A DNA stretch of 14,765 bases from Verrucomicrobiia bacterium (GTDB lineage: Bacteria > Verrucomicrobiota > Verrucomicrobiia > Opitutales > Opitutaceae), in contig JAUHWE010000035.1 in assembly GCA_030424825.1 (NCBI GenBank), positions 1 through 14,765 of the forward strand. The letters run 5' to 3'. The position numbers were made by a program, and so were the translations under genes. Of the stretch, positions 1 to 7,166 are shown piece after piece. The notes under the pieces are model-generated. The model did no database searches and was not told where the DNA came from. It was given only the letters and a program-made list of their open reading frames with translations. The stretch's first letter is position 1. The number at the start of each line of letters is the position of its first letter.

Positions 1-1
1 C

Positions 2-85
2 TGGCGCCCCGACTGGTTCCGTTGGATGAAGCAATACTTCTCTCAATCAGCAGGTCAGCCCTTTCGGCCTAGATCAGCAACTTAG
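2..85 (+). CDS. possible 3' end of a plus-strand gene (partial)
   Basis: An open frame enters at the left edge and ends at a TAG at 83-85, giving 27 residues. It is rich in Trp, Arg and aromatic residues: it begins WRPDWFRWMKQYF and ends RPRSAT. That composition looks more like real protein than the other two plus frames, which stop at about 27 and 72. It would converge on the 3' end of the minus-strand Mrp operon, with a weak hairpin and T-rich stretch between the two stops. Too little is present to name a family, and it may be a chance open frame. Confidence 0.3.
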   Translation, partial: WRPDWFRWMKQYFSQSAGQPFRPRSAT

Positions 86-109
86 ATAAGCGTGCCCAAC
101 AGTTGAGAA

Positions 110-131
110 ATCCAGTATTGGATCTTCTTTT
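110..131 (+). terminator. weak hairpin plus T-rich tract between convergent genes
   Basis: ATCCA (110-114) pairs with TGGAT (119-123) around the loop GTAT, and is followed on the plus strand by CTTCTTTT. This could end the plus-strand gene whose stop is at 83-85. An overlapping A/T-only inverted repeat (TCTTCTTTT at 123-131 against AAAAGAAGA at 135-143) covers the stop codon of the minus-strand gene. The stems are short or weak, so this is only suggestive. Confidence 0.25.
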
Positions 132-1902
132 AGAAAAAGAAGAGTATTCCTATTAGAAGGACTGACAGGAAAGCAGTGATTCCAATTGGGAAGACGCCTT
201 TCTGGACGTTCTCTCTCAGGCTCTCGCGAAGCTTTTCACGGTGTTCTGGCGAGGTTCCAGATATTTCCCATATTGGTGTAAGCAGTAATATCAGAAGCTG
301 TGCTGGGCCTTCTCTCGCTAGGCGAGAAATATTTGCCACACCTCCCTTGAGGATGTACTTGTCAGCTGCAGCGTTGATTCCGTTCAGGGTTTTGTCGAAG
401 AAAACATACCCGAGCCGGAAGCTCTTTCGATACCACCAGTCAGCATCTAAATTGATGGATCGGATCTCTGCGGGGTAAATGCCTGACATGATCATGAGGG
501 TAAACGCCAGAGCAGAGAAAATTAGCAGCATGAATTGCCCATTCACGTGAGCAAACGTGTAGGGAATGTAAGTCACTTCGCCAAATGGCAGAAGTGGGTA
601 GATCGTCTGATTCGGAAAGATGCCGATTAAAATACAGAGGAAAGCGGCGATACCCATTGCGATGCGCATGTTGACCGGCGCTTCTTTCACGCGGATACCT
701 GAATCGTGGGAAAAGAAAGCGAAAAAAGGAATTTTGATGCCCGCATGGTGGAATACACCGGCTGATGCGAATAGGAGAGCGAGCCAAATAAGGGTGTAGT
801 GCCCTTCGGCTGCAGCGGTCATGACCATCGACTTGCTGACGAATCCACTGAATAGTGGGAAGGCCGATATTGAGGCTGCGCCAATAATACAGCAAACGCC
901 TGTGAAGGGCATCGACCGGAAGAGCCCACCTAATTCGGTGGCTTTGACTTTTCCCGTTTGGTGGAGCACGGCTCCCATGGACATGAAGAGCAGAGCTTTG
1001 TATAGGATATGGCAATACACGTGAGCGGCCGCTCCATTCATCGACATATCGGTACCGACGCCGATGCCGACGACCATGAAGCCCACTTGGTTGATGAGAC
1101 TGTAGGCGAGGACCTTTCGAAGGTCGTTTTCAAGAACGGCATAGAAAATGGGAAAGGTAGCCATTGCCATGCCAATCCAGAGAAGAGAAGGCTCGCCCCC
1201 GTAGCCGCGCATGAGCGCGTAGACGGCGCCTTTTGTGGTGAAGGTCGCCATGAATACGACTCCGCCGATGGAGGCTTCGGGATAGGCGTCAGGCAACCAA
1301 GCGTGTAGAATTGGCCATGAGCAGTTGAGTCCGAAACCGATGAAAATGAGATAAGATGACAGATCGCTCAGGCCAATGTGCGTGAAGTCGGTCGATCCTG
1401 TCGTCTTGATGTGGAGTACGATACCGGCGAATAGGATCAGTCCGCCCACGACATGAACGAGAGCGTAGCGAATAGCGGCGCCCATCGACTCCTTTGTTCT
1501 TCGGGAAAGTATGAGAAGAAAGGCTCCCGTAGTGAGCATTTCCCAGAAAATGAACATCGTGATGAGATCGCCCGCTAGAACCATCCCCGTCGCGCAGCCC
1601 GCGTAGAGAAATCCGGCGAAGTACTCGAGGTTGTTGTTGCATTTTAGGTTGTAGATTGTGGCGATGAAGGTGACGACAATGAATATATTGACGAAGATCA
1701 GGCTCAGTTTGTCGGCTCTACCAAAGACTAGCTCGAAATCGAGGATCTGCATGGTCCAATAGACACCGAGGTCCATTTGCAGGTAGCTGTAGAACGCCAC
1801 AAGTGGCAAAGATAGCATGTATCCCGCTTTTAGCTTCCCTTTGAGAAAGGGAATGAGAAGCGCGCCGAAAAGCAATATGAATTGAGGAGGCAAATTACTC
1901 AT
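130..1902 (-). CDS. third NuoL/MrpA/MrpD-type antiporter-like membrane subunit, last gene of the Mrp operon
   Basis: A 590-residue polytopic inner-membrane protein of the proton-conducting NuoL/M/N (PF00361) family. Visible features are Glu121 in the TM5 context (FIFWEMLTTGA), HAWLPDAYPE at 200-209, Lys224 in the TM8 context (TTKGAVYALMRG), Lys302 in the TM10 context (CHILYKALLF), and Lys357 in GFVSKSM (TM12 context). The usual TM7 lysine, seven residues before the conserved His of HxWLP, is Asn193 here. After about residue 480 there is a tail with DADWWYRK, a charged helical stretch at roughly 540-570, and a final membrane helix. This recalls the lateral helix and last TM of NuoL, though it is shorter. 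The ATG overlaps the preceding 85-aa gene by 8 nt (ATGAGTAA), so translation is probably coupled. It may replace the antiporter half of MrpA; it lacks MrpA's fused C-terminal domains. Family assignment is firm; the exact subunit name is not. Confidence 0.9.
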   Translation of the reverse strand: MSNLPPQFILLFGALLIPFLKGKLKAGYMLSLPLVAFYSYLQMDLGVYWTMQILDFELVFGRADKLSLIFVNIFIVVTFIATIYNLKCNNNLEYFAGFLYAGCATGMVLAGDLITMFIFWEMLTTGAFLLILSRRTKESMGAAIRYALVHVVGGLILFAGIVLHIKTTGSTDFTHIGLSDLSSYLIFIGFGLNCSWPILHAWLPDAYPEASIGGVVFMATFTTKGAVYALMRGYGGEPSLLWIGMAMATFPIFYAVLENDLRKVLAYSLINQVGFMVVGIGVGTDMSMNGAAAHVYCHILYKALLFMSMGAVLHQTGKVKATELGGLFRSMPFTGVCCIIGAASISAFPLFSGFVSKSMVMTAAAEGHYTLIWLALLFASAGVFHHAGIKIPFFAFFSHDSGIRVKEAPVNMRIAMGIAAFLCILIGIFPNQTIYPLLPFGEVTYIPYTFAHVNGQFMLLIFSALAFTLMIMSGIYPAEIRSINLDADWWYRKSFRLGYVFFDKTLNGINAAADKYILKGGVANISRLAREGPAQLLILLLTPIWEISGTSPEHREKLRESLRENVQKGVFPIGITAFLSVLLIGILFFF

Positions 1903-2152
1903 AGTAATCTTCGTCTCGTTTTACCAATGGTCGAAGTATGTATTTGGAAATCAATACGAGCAGCACACAGGCAACGAACCCGTAAACGGCGTAGAAGCCG
2001 GGCCAGTTCTCCCATTCGTAGAGAGCATGCTTGTCGAACTGATCCAGGTAGAATAGAAAGTCGACTAGGACGACCGCGACGCAGACGGCGAAAAGTCCGT
2101 AGACAATGCGCTTAACGTTTGTGGGCAGTTTTTCGGGATGCTTGTTCGCCAT
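1895..2152 (-). CDS. small two-helix membrane protein of the Mrp-like operon, unknown function
   Basis: 85 residues with two predicted membrane helices (about 15-35 and 51-73) and a charged C-terminus ending in RDEDYYE. I do not recognise a named family. Just before the second helix it has ENWPGFYAVYGF, which matches EAWPGYRTAFYI in the 49-aa protein encoded immediately upstream, so the second helix region of this protein and the single helix of that one look homologous. The ATG at 2150-2152 has AAGGA about 7 nt upstream. The gap to the upstream gene is 27 nt, and the stop overlaps the start of the 590-aa subunit by 8 nt. This position inside a dense operon argues for an accessory subunit of the antiporter complex. 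Function is inferred from context only. Confidence 0.85.
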   Translation of the reverse strand: MANKHPEKLPTNVKRIVYGLFAVCVAVVLVDFLFYLDQFDKHALYEWENWPGFYAVYGFVACVLLVLISKYILRPLVKRDEDYYE

Positions 2153-2179
2153 TTAATATCCTTTGTCGAATTGAAGAAA

Positions 2180-2329
2180 TTAGTGGTGTCCTCCTGTCGC
2201 CCCACCGTCGGGCGCCGCGAGAATGATGATCGCCAAGTAAATTGTGAGAACCGCGAAAGTGATGTAGAATGCGGTCCGATATCCGGGCCACGCTTCGTGC
2301 TTTAGTTCTTGCAAGGGTTTTTCTTCCAT
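2180..2329 (-). CDS. 49-aa single-pass membrane peptide of the Mrp-like operon
   Basis: A short gene between the second MrpD-like subunit (14 nt upstream) and the 85-aa membrane protein (27 nt downstream). The start is the ATG at 2327-2329, preceded by AGG about 11 nt upstream. An open frame continues further upstream, but that part lies inside the mrpD-like gene and has no membrane-protein character. The product has a charged N-terminus (MEEKPLQELKHEAWPGYR), one hydrophobic helix at about 20-38 and a Gly/His tail ending GGHH. The Glu-x-Trp-Pro-Gly-Tyr motif is shared with the 85-aa neighbour. No known family is recognised. It could be a single-helix stabilising subunit like the small supernumerary subunits of respiratory complexes, but that is inference. 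Confidence 0.75.
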   Translation of the reverse strand: MEEKPLQELKHEAWPGYRTAFYITFAVLTIYLAIIILAAPDGGATGGHH

Positions 2330-2343
2330 GACGTTTCGACCTA

Positions 2344-3831
2344 TTATGGGTTGGTGTAGAGCGCGGCGGCTGCCTGCGCTAAGGAGAAAAAGGGTTCCGG
2401 GTAGATGAAGAGAGCGACGGTTACGAGAGCTGTGACGGATAGCGCGATGACCGAGCAAGGATGGGCCTCATCGACTTTGTTCTCGAAGAGGGATTCCTCG
2501 GGTTTGCAGAAAAACGCTTTAAAGGTGATGGGAAAGAAGTAGGCGGCATTGAGAAATGAGCTGATGAGCAAGACAATCAGCATTGCGTGCTGGCCGTCGG
2601 AGACCGTTCCCCAGAGTAGATAGAACTTGCTCCAGAATCCGCCGGCGAAGGGCAGGCCGATCACACTCATAGAACCGATGAAAAAAGCGATCATGGTGAT
2701 GGGCATGCGTTTTCCGATGCCAACCATCTCGCTGATGTACTTTTTGCCTGTCGCTTGGAAAATCGCTCCGGCACAGAAGAAAAGCGTAATCTTGCCGAAG
2801 GCATGCATCCCAATATGCATCATGCTTCCGGTTAGGCCTTGTGAATTGAGAAGTGCGACTCCGAGAATGATGTAGGAGAGTTGGCCCACCGTGGAAAAGG
2901 CGAGGCGGCGCTTGAGGTTGTCCTGAGTCAAGGCGATGAGCGAAGAGGCGAGGATAGTGAATGCGGCGATCCAAGTAACGATCTCGCCGAGATCCAGCTC
3001 GTTTAGAAAGTCGATTCCGAAGACGCCTGTAAAGATGCGAAGGATACAGAAAACTCCCACTTTTACGACGGCGACCGCGTGGAGGAGCGCACTGACAGGG
3101 GTGGGAGCGACCATGGCGCCGGGAAGCCATGAATGGAAGGGCATGAGTCCCGATTTAGCAAAACCGAAAGTAAAGAGAAGAAGAAGGACGAGCGCCTCCG
3201 TTGCGGTGATGTGGCCTGAAAGGAAGCCGCCGCTCGAAAACTCCATGCTGCTGCCCGACTTCACATAGACAAAGATCAGTGCCGGAAGAACGAATCCGAT
3301 CGATGTGGAGAGCAGATAGGTTAGATACGTTCTGCCTCCGGTGCGGGCTTCCTTGTCTTGATGGTGCGTGACGAGCGGATACGTCGCCAGCGAAAGCATT
3401 TCGTAGAACAAGTAGAGAGTGAAAAGATTGGCTGCAAACGCGACTCCGATTGTAGCCGAAAGAGAGATAGCAAAAAACGAGAAGAAACGCGTCTGGGAAT
3501 GCTCCTTGAGACCCCGCATGTATCCAATCGAGTAGAGAGAGGTGACGATCCAGAGCGAGGACGCAACCAGCCCGAAGAGCATGCCGAGACCATCCACGCG
3601 AAAGGCTATGGACAGGTCGGGGACGATTTCCCAAACCGTGTATTCAATCGTCGATCCAGCCAGAATGGTTGGGAGCATGGACACGACGAGTCCGAACTTG
3701 ATGAATGCGACTACAAAGGTGGCGCCTTCGCGCAGGTTTGGCTTTTTACCCAGGAGTACAATGGGGAGCACCGCCAAGAGCGAAACCAGACTGGCTAATA
3801 CGGGTGTGAAGCTAGTGATGGAGGAAGGCAT
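2344..3831 (-). CDS. mrpD: second MrpD-like proton-conducting antiporter subunit
   Basis: A 495-residue polytopic protein of the PF00361 family, the size expected of MrpD. All residues expected for an ion path are visible: Glu144 in the TM5 context (LFYEMLSLATYP), Lys226 (FAKSGLMPFHSWLP, TM7), Lys257 (HAVAVVKVGVF, TM8), Lys347 (MHAFGKITLFF, TM10) and Lys402 (GFWSKFYLL, TM12). FRVDGLGMLFGLV near residue 78 is the usual N-terminal signature. The ATG at 3829-3831 lies one base after the stop of the upstream MrpD-like gene, which implies coupled translation. By having the full residue set it is the most canonical of the three large subunits. Relatives are annotated variously as MrpD, MnhD or NuoM/NuoN-like, and I cannot decide between these names from sequence alone. 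Confidence 0.92.
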   Translation of the reverse strand: MPSSITSFTPVLASLVSLLAVLPIVLLGKKPNLREGATFVVAFIKFGLVVSMLPTILAGSTIEYTVWEIVPDLSIAFRVDGLGMLFGLVASSLWIVTSLYSIGYMRGLKEHSQTRFFSFFAISLSATIGVAFAANLFTLYLFYEMLSLATYPLVTHHQDKEARTGGRTYLTYLLSTSIGFVLPALIFVYVKSGSSMEFSSGGFLSGHITATEALVLLLLFTFGFAKSGLMPFHSWLPGAMVAPTPVSALLHAVAVVKVGVFCILRIFTGVFGIDFLNELDLGEIVTWIAAFTILASSLIALTQDNLKRRLAFSTVGQLSYIILGVALLNSQGLTGSMMHIGMHAFGKITLFFCAGAIFQATGKKYISEMVGIGKRMPITMIAFFIGSMSVIGLPFAGGFWSKFYLLWGTVSDGQHAMLIVLLISSFLNAAYFFPITFKAFFCKPEESLFENKVDEAHPCSVIALSVTALVTVALFIYPEPFFSLAQAAAALYTNP

Positions 3832-3832
3832 G

Positions 3833-5353
3833 CTAGAGAATTATGGCTCCAAAATTAAATTGGGAAACGAAGTCGGTTATGATCGCGACAACTTCTTGAT
3901 TGTAGAGGCCGATACCGAGCAAGAGAGCAGCGGTGATGAGAAGCGGGAAGAGCATGGAGAAGGAGGCCTCGGTCGGTCCGTCCGTGTGGTCCTCCTCATG
4001 ATGGTGGCCATGGCCTTCGGCCGGTTTCGACCCGAAGTAGGCGATTTCAATAATGCGGAAAAAGAGGACTGCGTTGATTAACGACGAAATCAAAAGAGCG
4101 GCCACGTATTCGTAGTGACCCGAACTGATGCCGCCTTGAATCAGGTACCACTTGCTGAAGAATCCGGCCGTCGGAGGTATTCCGATTAGGGAAAAGGCGC
4201 CCACGAGAAAGCCGACCATCGTTAGTGGCATTTTCTTGAAGAGCCCTTCCATGGCGGAGAGGTCGCGCTTTCCAGTCTTGGCGAAAATGATGCCTGCGAA
4301 AAGAAATACGCACAGCGTCATGAATGCGTCGGCAATGATATGGTAGATCGAACCAATCATTCCCATTTCGTCTGCGAGCCAAACCCCGCCAACCATGTAG
4401 CCGACCTCGGCGATAATGAGGAAAGCCAGCATTTTCTGGAGGTTCGTTTGGGCGAGGGCGGAAATCGAAGCCGCCAAAATCGCAATGACCGACATCCAGA
4501 CAACGATGTTGCTCCAATCCAATTCGATGAACGCGTATTCAGGGCTAAATACAGTCAGGATCATTCGAATCATGACATAGATCATGACTTTCGTTACCAG
4601 AGGACCCAGAACCGCGCTAGTTGTCGAGGGGCCGAATGCGTAGGAGTTTGGCAGCCACGCGTGCAGCGGGAAAAACGCCATTTTGATCCAGACGCCGACC
4701 ATGATCAGAATAAAAGCAACTAGGATGGCAGGCGATCCCAGCAAGTCGTTGGCGACGATCTGCTCCTGGATATCGTACATGTTCAACGAACCTGTCTTGA
4801 TGTATAGATAGCCCACACCCAGCAAATAGAAGGAAGCCCCGATTGTTCCCATGATCAGGTACTTGTAGGCCGCCAGAGTTGCCCGCTTCGAACCCAGGCC
4901 GATAAGGGCGTAGCTTGTCAGGGCGGAGATCTCAATGAGGACGTAGAGATTGAAGGCGTCGCCCGTGAGGACGATACCGAGCAGACCCGTTACGGAGAGC
5001 AGGTAGAGCGTGTAGTACTGGGATACTTTGTCCGAAGTCTCAGCGGGTACGGCCTTTTTCGAGTAAATCGCCGTCAGTAGGGCGACGGTTGAAACCGCGA
5101 GAGCGACGAGGCTGTTGAGTCCGTCGATGCGGAGATTAATGCCGAACGGAGGGTTCCATCCGCCGAATAGGTACTGAATCGTTCCTTCATCAACTACCCG
5201 CATCAAGGTAACGGCGCTGGCAGCGACCGAAATCGATAGGCCCGCGATTACAAGCGGGAAGCAGAGCCATTCGCGTTTGATGCCCAGAAGCGCTAGAATG
5301 ATCGCTAGTAGAAAGGGGGCGAGAAGGATTAATGCCGGAGACTGTTCAATCAT
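3833..5353 (-). CDS. mrpD: first MrpD-like antiporter subunit with a His-rich loop
   Basis: A 506-residue polytopic membrane protein with the MrpD pattern: GGWNPPFGINLRIDGLNSL near residue 64, Glu141 in TM5 (YVLIEISALTSY), Lys224 (WIKMAFFPLHAWLPN, TM7), Lys255 (LGPLVTKVMIYV, TM8) and Lys401 (GFFSKWYL, TM12). At the TM10 position normally occupied by Lys the sequence reads YHIIADAFMTLCVF, so Thr346 (or Met345) replaces it. A hydrophilic loop at 442-461 carries five His (448, 450-452, 456) with flanking acidic residues and precedes the last helix. The ATG overlaps the mrpC stop as ATGA. This is most similar in layout to genuine MrpD of Mrp antiporters, with mrpC directly upstream as in all Mrp operons. 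Confidence 0.93.
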   Translation of the reverse strand: MIEQSPALILLAPFLLAIILALLGIKREWLCFPLVIAGLSISVAASAVTLMRVVDEGTIQYLFGGWNPPFGINLRIDGLNSLVALAVSTVALLTAIYSKKAVPAETSDKVSQYYTLYLLSVTGLLGIVLTGDAFNLYVLIEISALTSYALIGLGSKRATLAAYKYLIMGTIGASFYLLGVGYLYIKTGSLNMYDIQEQIVANDLLGSPAILVAFILIMVGVWIKMAFFPLHAWLPNSYAFGPSTTSAVLGPLVTKVMIYVMIRMILTVFSPEYAFIELDWSNIVVWMSVIAILAASISALAQTNLQKMLAFLIIAEVGYMVGGVWLADEMGMIGSIYHIIADAFMTLCVFLFAGIIFAKTGKRDLSAMEGLFKKMPLTMVGFLVGAFSLIGIPPTAGFFSKWYLIQGGISSGHYEYVAALLISSLINAVLFFRIIEIAYFGSKPAEGHGHHHEEDHTDGPTEASFSMLFPLLITAALLLGIGLYNQEVVAIITDFVSQFNFGAIIL

Positions 5354-5823
5354 TTTCCTGACTTGATTGACTCGAGAATTTCATTCTCTTCGATTGAACC
5401 AAAATCTCGGTATATCTTCTGCGTTAGGGCTAGCCCAACACCGAGAGTGGCAACGCCGACCACGATCGCGGTCAGCATGAGAACGTGAGGAAGGGGATTG
5501 GCGAAGTCGTCTGGATTGATGTGGAGATTGGCTACAATCTCTTCGTGGCTAGGATGATGCGCTTCGCCGTGTCCGGTATCCGCTCCATGGTGATTGTCGC
5601 CATGGGATGGGTGCACTTGATCGTGGTAGAGAATAGGGATCGTGGCACCCTCTTTTACACCAATGGACACATAGAAAAGAATGATAGCGGTCTGGAAAAT
5701 AGACATGCCGATCAGCTTTTTGACCAGATTGTTCTTAGAGATCATGGCATAGAGCCCGATCATCATGATGATAACGTAAATCCAGTAATTGAATTTGGCG
5801 CTTAAAGCTTCGAATAGTTCCAT
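5350..5823 (-). CDS. mrpC: MrpC (NuoK-like) subunit with a His-rich insertion
   Basis: A 157-residue three-helix NuoK homologue; typical MrpC proteins are about 110-125 residues. Helices lie at about 13-30, 35-55 and 112-134. The family's usual PIL...DPLPQALxLTAIVV run can be seen as TIPILY (61-66) and FANPLPHVLMLTAIVVG (107-123). Between them is an insertion of roughly 40 residues holding ten His from 67 to 101, with Asp, Glu and Gly. By NuoK topology this loop should face the periplasm. It starts at an ATG 4 nt after the mrpB stop and ends in an ATGA overlap with the first mrpD-like gene. MrpC packs beside MrpD in known Mrp structures. The His-rich loop is the odd feature. Confidence 0.93.
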   Translation of the reverse strand: MELFEALSAKFNYWIYVIIMMIGLYAMISKNNLVKKLIGMSIFQTAIILFYVSIGVKEGATIPILYHDQVHPSHGDNHHGADTGHGEAHHPSHEEIVANLHINPDDFANPLPHVLMLTAIVVGVATLGVGLALTQKIYRDFGSIEENEILESIKSGK

Positions 5824-5827
5824 CTGT

Positions 5828-6586
5828 CTAGAGGGTCTCCTTCATATCGCCGTTGGAGGCTAAATTGGAATAGATAGAGAACATGATTGCGGTGACCGTA
5901 AAGGCTACTCCGATTTCTACCCCGAGCATGCTATGCGACCGCGCCTCAATAGGGGTTGCCGGCATGATTTTATGGAGTATGGAGTAGTCGAGGAAATTGC
6001 TCCCCAGTAGCATGCAGACGAAGCCGAATCCTGAATAAATCAAGATGCCGATGCCGGCAAGATTGAGTATTCGTTTTTCGGGGACCCATTTCTGGGCTGC
6101 TTGCAAATCTCGCGATAGGGCGAGCAGAATGAAGCTCGCTCCAAAAATCACTCCCCCCTGGAAACCGCCTCCGGGGCTATGGTGCCCGTGCGCGATGACG
6201 TAGAGGGCGAACAACTGAATTATGGGGATCATCAGCCGACAGGTCGTGTCGATGATCAAATCGGGCTTTTTCTTGTAGGTGGGGGTTTCCTTACCCTTGT
6301 TCTTGTGGTGATCCGAGGGCCTTTGACGGAGGATGCTTATGATCGCGATGCCCGCGACGAAGATCACGACGGTTTCAAACATCGTGTCGTATCCACGATA
6401 GTCAGCAAGGACCGCGGTCACCATATTGGGAACGCTGCTTTCGGGAAAGGTCTGCGTTACGTAGTGTTGGGAAAGGCGGTAGTCATTCGCCGGAGATTCC
6501 GAATCCCCCCAATCTGGAAAATCATGAACGGCAGACAGCAATAGCCAGCCCGTGAGTATGACTGCGATTAAGGCGAGTGATTTCAA
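5828..6586 (-). CDS. mrpB: MbhE-MrpB fusion subunit, TTG start
   Basis: 252 residues. Residues 1-88 form an MbhE-like module with an N-terminal helix, MVTAVLADYRGYDTMFETVV (55-74) and a second helix; this part is normally at the C-terminus of MrpA. Residues about 108-245 are the MnhB/MrpB domain with the signature HGHHSPGGGFQGGVIFGA (133-150). I chose the TTG at 6584-6586 because GGAGG sits 8-9 nt upstream, the hydrophobic N-terminus begins there, and TTGA overlaps the previous gene's stop by 4 nt. Translation further upstream in this frame (to 6709) is Arg/Cys-rich and lies inside the preceding gene, so it is a shadow. The linker at 88-107 is hydrophilic (Lys/His/Asp). It acts as a membrane subunit of the Mrp/Mbh-type module. 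Confidence 0.9.
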   Translation of the reverse strand: MKSLALIAVILTGWLLLSAVHDFPDWGDSESPANDYRLSQHYVTQTFPESSVPNMVTAVLADYRGYDTMFETVVIFVAGIAIISILRQRPSDHHKNKGKETPTYKKKPDLIIDTTCRLMIPIIQLFALYVIAHGHHSPGGGFQGGVIFGASFILLALSRDLQAAQKWVPEKRILNLAGIGILIYSGFGFVCMLLGSNFLDYSILHKIMPATPIEARSHSMLGVEIGVAFTVTAIMFSIYSNLASNGDMKETL

Positions 6587-6828
6587 TCTGAAGACCTCCG
6601 TGTTGTGCGCAGTACCGTGGCGATTAGGAATACGGCGCTGACCCCCGCACCGACAGCGGCCTCCGTAAAGGCGACATCGACAGCGGCCATGCCTGCCCAA
6701 AGAAGACACATGAGAAAGCTGTAGACCCCGAATATCATGGCGGCGCTAAGAAGGTCCTTCATTTGCAGTGAAATAATCGCGGTAATCACGAGAAATATCA
6801 GGGTTATCAAGTCGAATGCCCAAATCAC
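6583..6828 (-). CDS. MbhD-like DUF4040 subunit (NuoJ/MrpA C-terminal module), GTG start
   Basis: 81 residues with three hydrophobic helices and the clear DUF4040 signature DVAFTEAAVGAGVSAVFL (51-68). This module is a NuoJ homologue. It is fused to the C-terminus of MrpA in group 1 Mrp systems and is a free subunit (MbhD) in membrane-bound hydrogenases. The start is GTG at 6826-6828 within a GTGA overlap with mrpG; the stop is inside the TTGA overlap with the next gene. Encoding it separately, next to an MbhE-MrpB fusion, gives this operon the layout of a split MrpA. Confidence 0.9.
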   Translation of the reverse strand: MIWAFDLITLIFLVITAIISLQMKDLLSAAMIFGVYSFLMCLLWAGMAAVDVAFTEAAVGAGVSAVFLIATVLRTTRRSSD

Positions 6829-7166
6829 TTTTCAGAATCCCCTTTCTCGTCTTTTCGTGTCCATAGTTTCTGTCCTTCCTCGAATCCGGCTTTGATTAAA
6901 GCATGAGTACTGGTGGGGCTGGCCCACATTATGAATACCGTGATGAATAAAATTTTCCCAGCGACTAGAAGATTGGCCAAATTGAAATCCGACAACTGGT
7001 ACACCGCTAGCCCGATAAGGATAAGAAAAACCGACATGGTATCTCCTTTTCCGGCTGCATGCATACGAGTATAGAAATCGGGAAAACGAATGACCCCAAC
7101 CGCCCCTCCCACGAAAAAGAGGGTCCCTACGCAAACGAGAACGATGCAAATGATGCTAGTTATCAT
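6825..7166 (-). CDS. mrpG: MrpG/MnhG subunit
   Basis: 113 residues, the normal length for MrpG, with three membrane helices. The family signature is clear: GGAVGVIRFPDFYTRMHAAGK (21-41) followed by DT, and SPTSTHALIKAGFEEG near 83-98. The C-terminus is charged. It starts at an ATG overlapping the mrpF stop as ATGA and ends in the GTGA overlap with the DUF4040 gene, so the three genes are translationally linked. MrpG forms part of the E-F-G module of Mrp antiporters. I see nothing unusual in it. Confidence 0.95.
   Translation of the reverse strand: MITSIICIVLVCVGTLFFVGGAVGVIRFPDFYTRMHAAGKGDTMSVFLILIGLAVYQLSDFNLANLLVAGKILFITVFIMWASPTSTHALIKAGFEEGQKLWTRKDEKGDSEK

Noticed and set aside
3542..4081. 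179-codon plus-strand open frame opposite the two mrpD-like genes
   Set aside because: It spans the junction of two clear membrane-subunit genes on the other strand and has low-complexity Glu/Gly/Asp content typical of an antisense shadow.
5485..5805. Plus-strand open frame opposite mrpC
   Set aside because: It is antisense to a clear NuoK-family gene, has no recognisable domain, and its composition reflects the codons of the real gene.
6587..6709. Upstream extension of the MbhE-MrpB frame starting at an ATG at 6709
   Set aside because: The extension is Arg/Gly/Cys-rich, lies wholly inside the DUF4040 gene in another frame, and a TTG with a strong ribosome binding site starts exactly where the hydrophobic N-terminus begins.
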